In this document: piece after piece, positions 6,386 to 7,311 of the stretch
How positions within the stretch are numbered: position 1 is the first letter of the stretch
How the letters are laid out: each line of letters opens with the position of its first letter
Assembly (NCBI GenBank): GCA_964577625.1
Contig: CAZNZP010000028.1
Location: 1 to 7,311 of the forward strand
DNA from: UBA5272 sp964577625
GTDB lineage: Bacteria; Patescibacteriota; Minisyncoccia; Phycocordibacterales; UBA5272
DNA length: 7,311 bases
Direction of reading: 5' to 3'
Translations under genes and position numbers: made by a program
The notes under the pieces: generated by a model
Database searches by the model: none
What the model was told of the DNA's origin: nothing
Seen by the model: the letters and a program-made list of their open reading frames with translations, nothing else

Positions 6386-6592
6386 ATGAAAAACAAAAGA
6401 CAAGATTATTTCAAAGAAAATAATATAAAGATTGATTATAAAAGTATTGATATTCTTCAAAAGTTTGTTAATACAAATGGAAGAATTTTAAATAGAAGAA
6501 AAACCAATCTTTCTTCAAAAAATCAAAGACTCTTAGCTAACGCTATCAAGAGAGCTAGATTTATAGGGCTTATGCCTTATGTGGCTAGATAA
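6386..6592 (+). CDS. rpsR: Small ribosomal subunit protein bS18
   Basis: bS18 sits on the 30S platform next to bS6 and contacts 16S rRNA and mRNA near the exit channel. The 68-residue basic protein has the family core: 'IDYKSIDILQKFV' at 16-28 and 'ILNRRKTNLSSKNQRLL' at 34-50, then 'AIKRARFIGLMPY' at 53-65. There are no cysteines, so this is a zinc-free form. It starts 11 bases after ssb, with no Shine-Dalgarno, and is followed by an intrinsic terminator. In most bacteria rplI (bL9) would follow in this operon; here it does not. Confidence 0.95.
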   Translation: MKNKRQDYFKENNIKIDYKSIDILQKFVNTNGRILNRRKTNLSSKNQRLLANAIKRARFIGLMPYVAR

Positions 6593-6608
6593 ATTAGCCA
6601 AGACAATT

Positions 6609-6636
6609 ACTGCAAATCTTTGCAGTTTTTGTTTTT
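6609..6636 (+). terminator. Rho-independent terminator after rpsR
   Basis: ACTGCAA at 6609-6615 pairs with TTGCAGT at 6620-6626 around the loop ATCT, and two further bases could pair inside the loop. The stem runs straight into TTTTTGTTTTT at 6626-6636. It lies 17 bases after the rpsR stop and ends the ssb-rpsR unit, so ndk needs its own start of transcription or read-through. Only a weak AT-rich candidate promoter is visible in 6637-6670. Confidence 0.85.
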
Positions 6637-6670
6637 ATTAAAATTTTAAAAAAATAAACTAAATAAAATT

Positions 6671-7282
6671 ATGCATCCAAAAAAAGAAAAAACATTTGTC
6701 ATTTTAAAACCAGACGCTGTTCAAAGAGGGTTGATGGGTGAAATCATTCACAGATTTGAAAGAGTTGGTCTAAAAGTCGTGGCTATGAAAATGATTATGG
6801 CTACCGAAGATCAATGTTGGCAGCATTATAATAAAGATGACGCTTGGTACACTAAGACAGGGAATAGAATTATTGAAAATAGAAAAGCCCAAAATAAAAC
6901 TATTGATAAAGAACCTATTGAATACGGTAAAGACGTAGTGAGAGGGCTTGTGAAATATATGACCTGTTCACCAATAGTAGCTCTTGTTTTAGAAGGGAAT
7001 AGCTCCAGAGCGGTAGTGAAAAGATTGGTCGGAGGTACTGAGCCAATTACAGCTGACACAGGGACAATTCGTGGAGATCTCACTTTGGACTCATATTATC
7101 TTTGTGATGCTGATGATGGTAGAGCGGTAAGGAATCTTATTCATTGCACCGATCCAGCAGATGGAGAAGGGGAGGCTGATAGAGAAATTGCAGTCTGGTT
7201 TACAGAAGATGAAATCATCAAGTGGATATCTATTCAAGAAAAAATGCTTTATGATGTTGATTTGGATGGACATCTTGAGTAA
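6671..7282 (+). CDS. ndk: Nucleoside diphosphate kinase, lengthened form
   Basis: NDK transfers the gamma-phosphate from ATP to nucleoside diphosphates through a phospho-histidine, balancing NTP and dNTP pools in the cytoplasm. The catalytic His is H158 in 'RNLIHCTD'. Family nucleotide-binding residues are all present: K13 ('LKPDAVQRG'), Y53, R118, T123, R134 ('GTIRGD') and N155. At 203 residues it is about 60 longer than the standard enzyme. One extra segment (about 54-88) lies between the Y53 region and 'VRGLVKYMTCSP'. A second (about 139-152, with 'DADDGRAV') lies between 'IRGDL' and the His motif, where standard enzymes have about five residues. The active site is intact, so I expect it to be functional. 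It sits alone after the rpsR terminator. The start ATG fits the first beta strand; there is no Shine-Dalgarno. Only a weak 5-bp hairpin follows. Confidence 0.95.
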   Translation: MHPKKEKTFVILKPDAVQRGLMGEIIHRFERVGLKVVAMKMIMATEDQCWQHYNKDDAWYTKTGNRIIENRKAQNKTIDKEPIEYGKDVVRGLVKYMTCSPIVALVLEGNSSRAVVKRLVGGTEPITADTGTIRGDLTLDSYYLCDADDGRAVRNLIHCTDPADGEGEADREIAVWFTEDEIIKWISIQEKMLYDVDLDGHLE

Positions 7283-7311
7283 TTTGAGATAAAAATCTCT
7301 TAACGTCAAAT

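Noticed and set aside
7286..7299. GAGAT/ATCTC hairpin after ndk as a terminator
   Set aside because: Only five pairs, with no T-run after the stem (TTAACG follows); the window ends too soon to judge.
1..7311. Alternative genetic code with TGA read as glycine (known in some CPR lineages)
   Set aside because: No TGA is used as a stop among nine genes, but no in-frame TGA interrupts any full-length gene either, so the standard bacterial code explains everything; TGA is merely avoided.

Overview
This is an AT-rich, compact, single-strand stretch of a small bacterial genome. All nine genes lie on the plus strand. Eight are complete and one is cut by the left edge. The gene set is housekeeping: a surface-type protein, a membrane permease, methionyl-tRNA synthetase, an HD-domain nucleotidase, a TatD hydrolase, ribosomal proteins bS6 and bS18 flanking single-stranded DNA-binding protein, and nucleoside diphosphate kinase. 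I infer a Candidate Phyla Radiation (Patescibacteria) organism, most likely Parcubacteria-like. The reasons are the AT-rich composition, the absence of Shine-Dalgarno sequences with A-rich starts, a lengthened NDK, and an rpsF-ssb-rpsR block with no rplI (bL9) after rpsR. Gene content supports this but a phylogeny has not been run.

Layout. Positions 3-944 hold the C-terminal part of a two-repeat extracellular beta-sandwich protein. Positions 945-1031 carry an extended -10 promoter. Positions 1032-5095 look like one transcription unit: AI-2E-family permease, metG, HD nucleotidase and tatD, with gaps of 22, 2 and 2 bases. Positions 5096-5250 hold the best promoter of the window, followed by a GC-rich structured or repeat-like element in the rpsF leader. 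Positions 5251-5811 encode bS6 with a long acidic tail. Positions 5812-5918 hold a second promoter with a perfect palindrome at the expected transcription start. Positions 5919-6592 are ssb-rpsR, ended by a clear intrinsic terminator at 6609-6636. Positions 6671-7282 encode a lengthened nucleoside diphosphate kinase. No intergenic stretch exceeds 300 bases.

How the genes fit together. metG, rpsF and rpsR serve translation. ssb serves replication and repair. The HD nucleotidase and NDK act on nucleotide pools from opposite directions, and TatD is a metal-dependent nuclease. bS6 and bS18 bind each other on the 30S platform, which explains the conserved pairing around ssb.

I found no defence system, mobile-element gene, CRISPR array or unknown multi-gene system. 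The points that deserve a second look are non-coding: the GC-rich element in front of rpsF, a near-identical promoter motif used upstream of both the permease operon and ssb, and uniform Shine-Dalgarno-free initiation. Two protein-level oddities are the insertions in NDK and the acidic tail of bS6.
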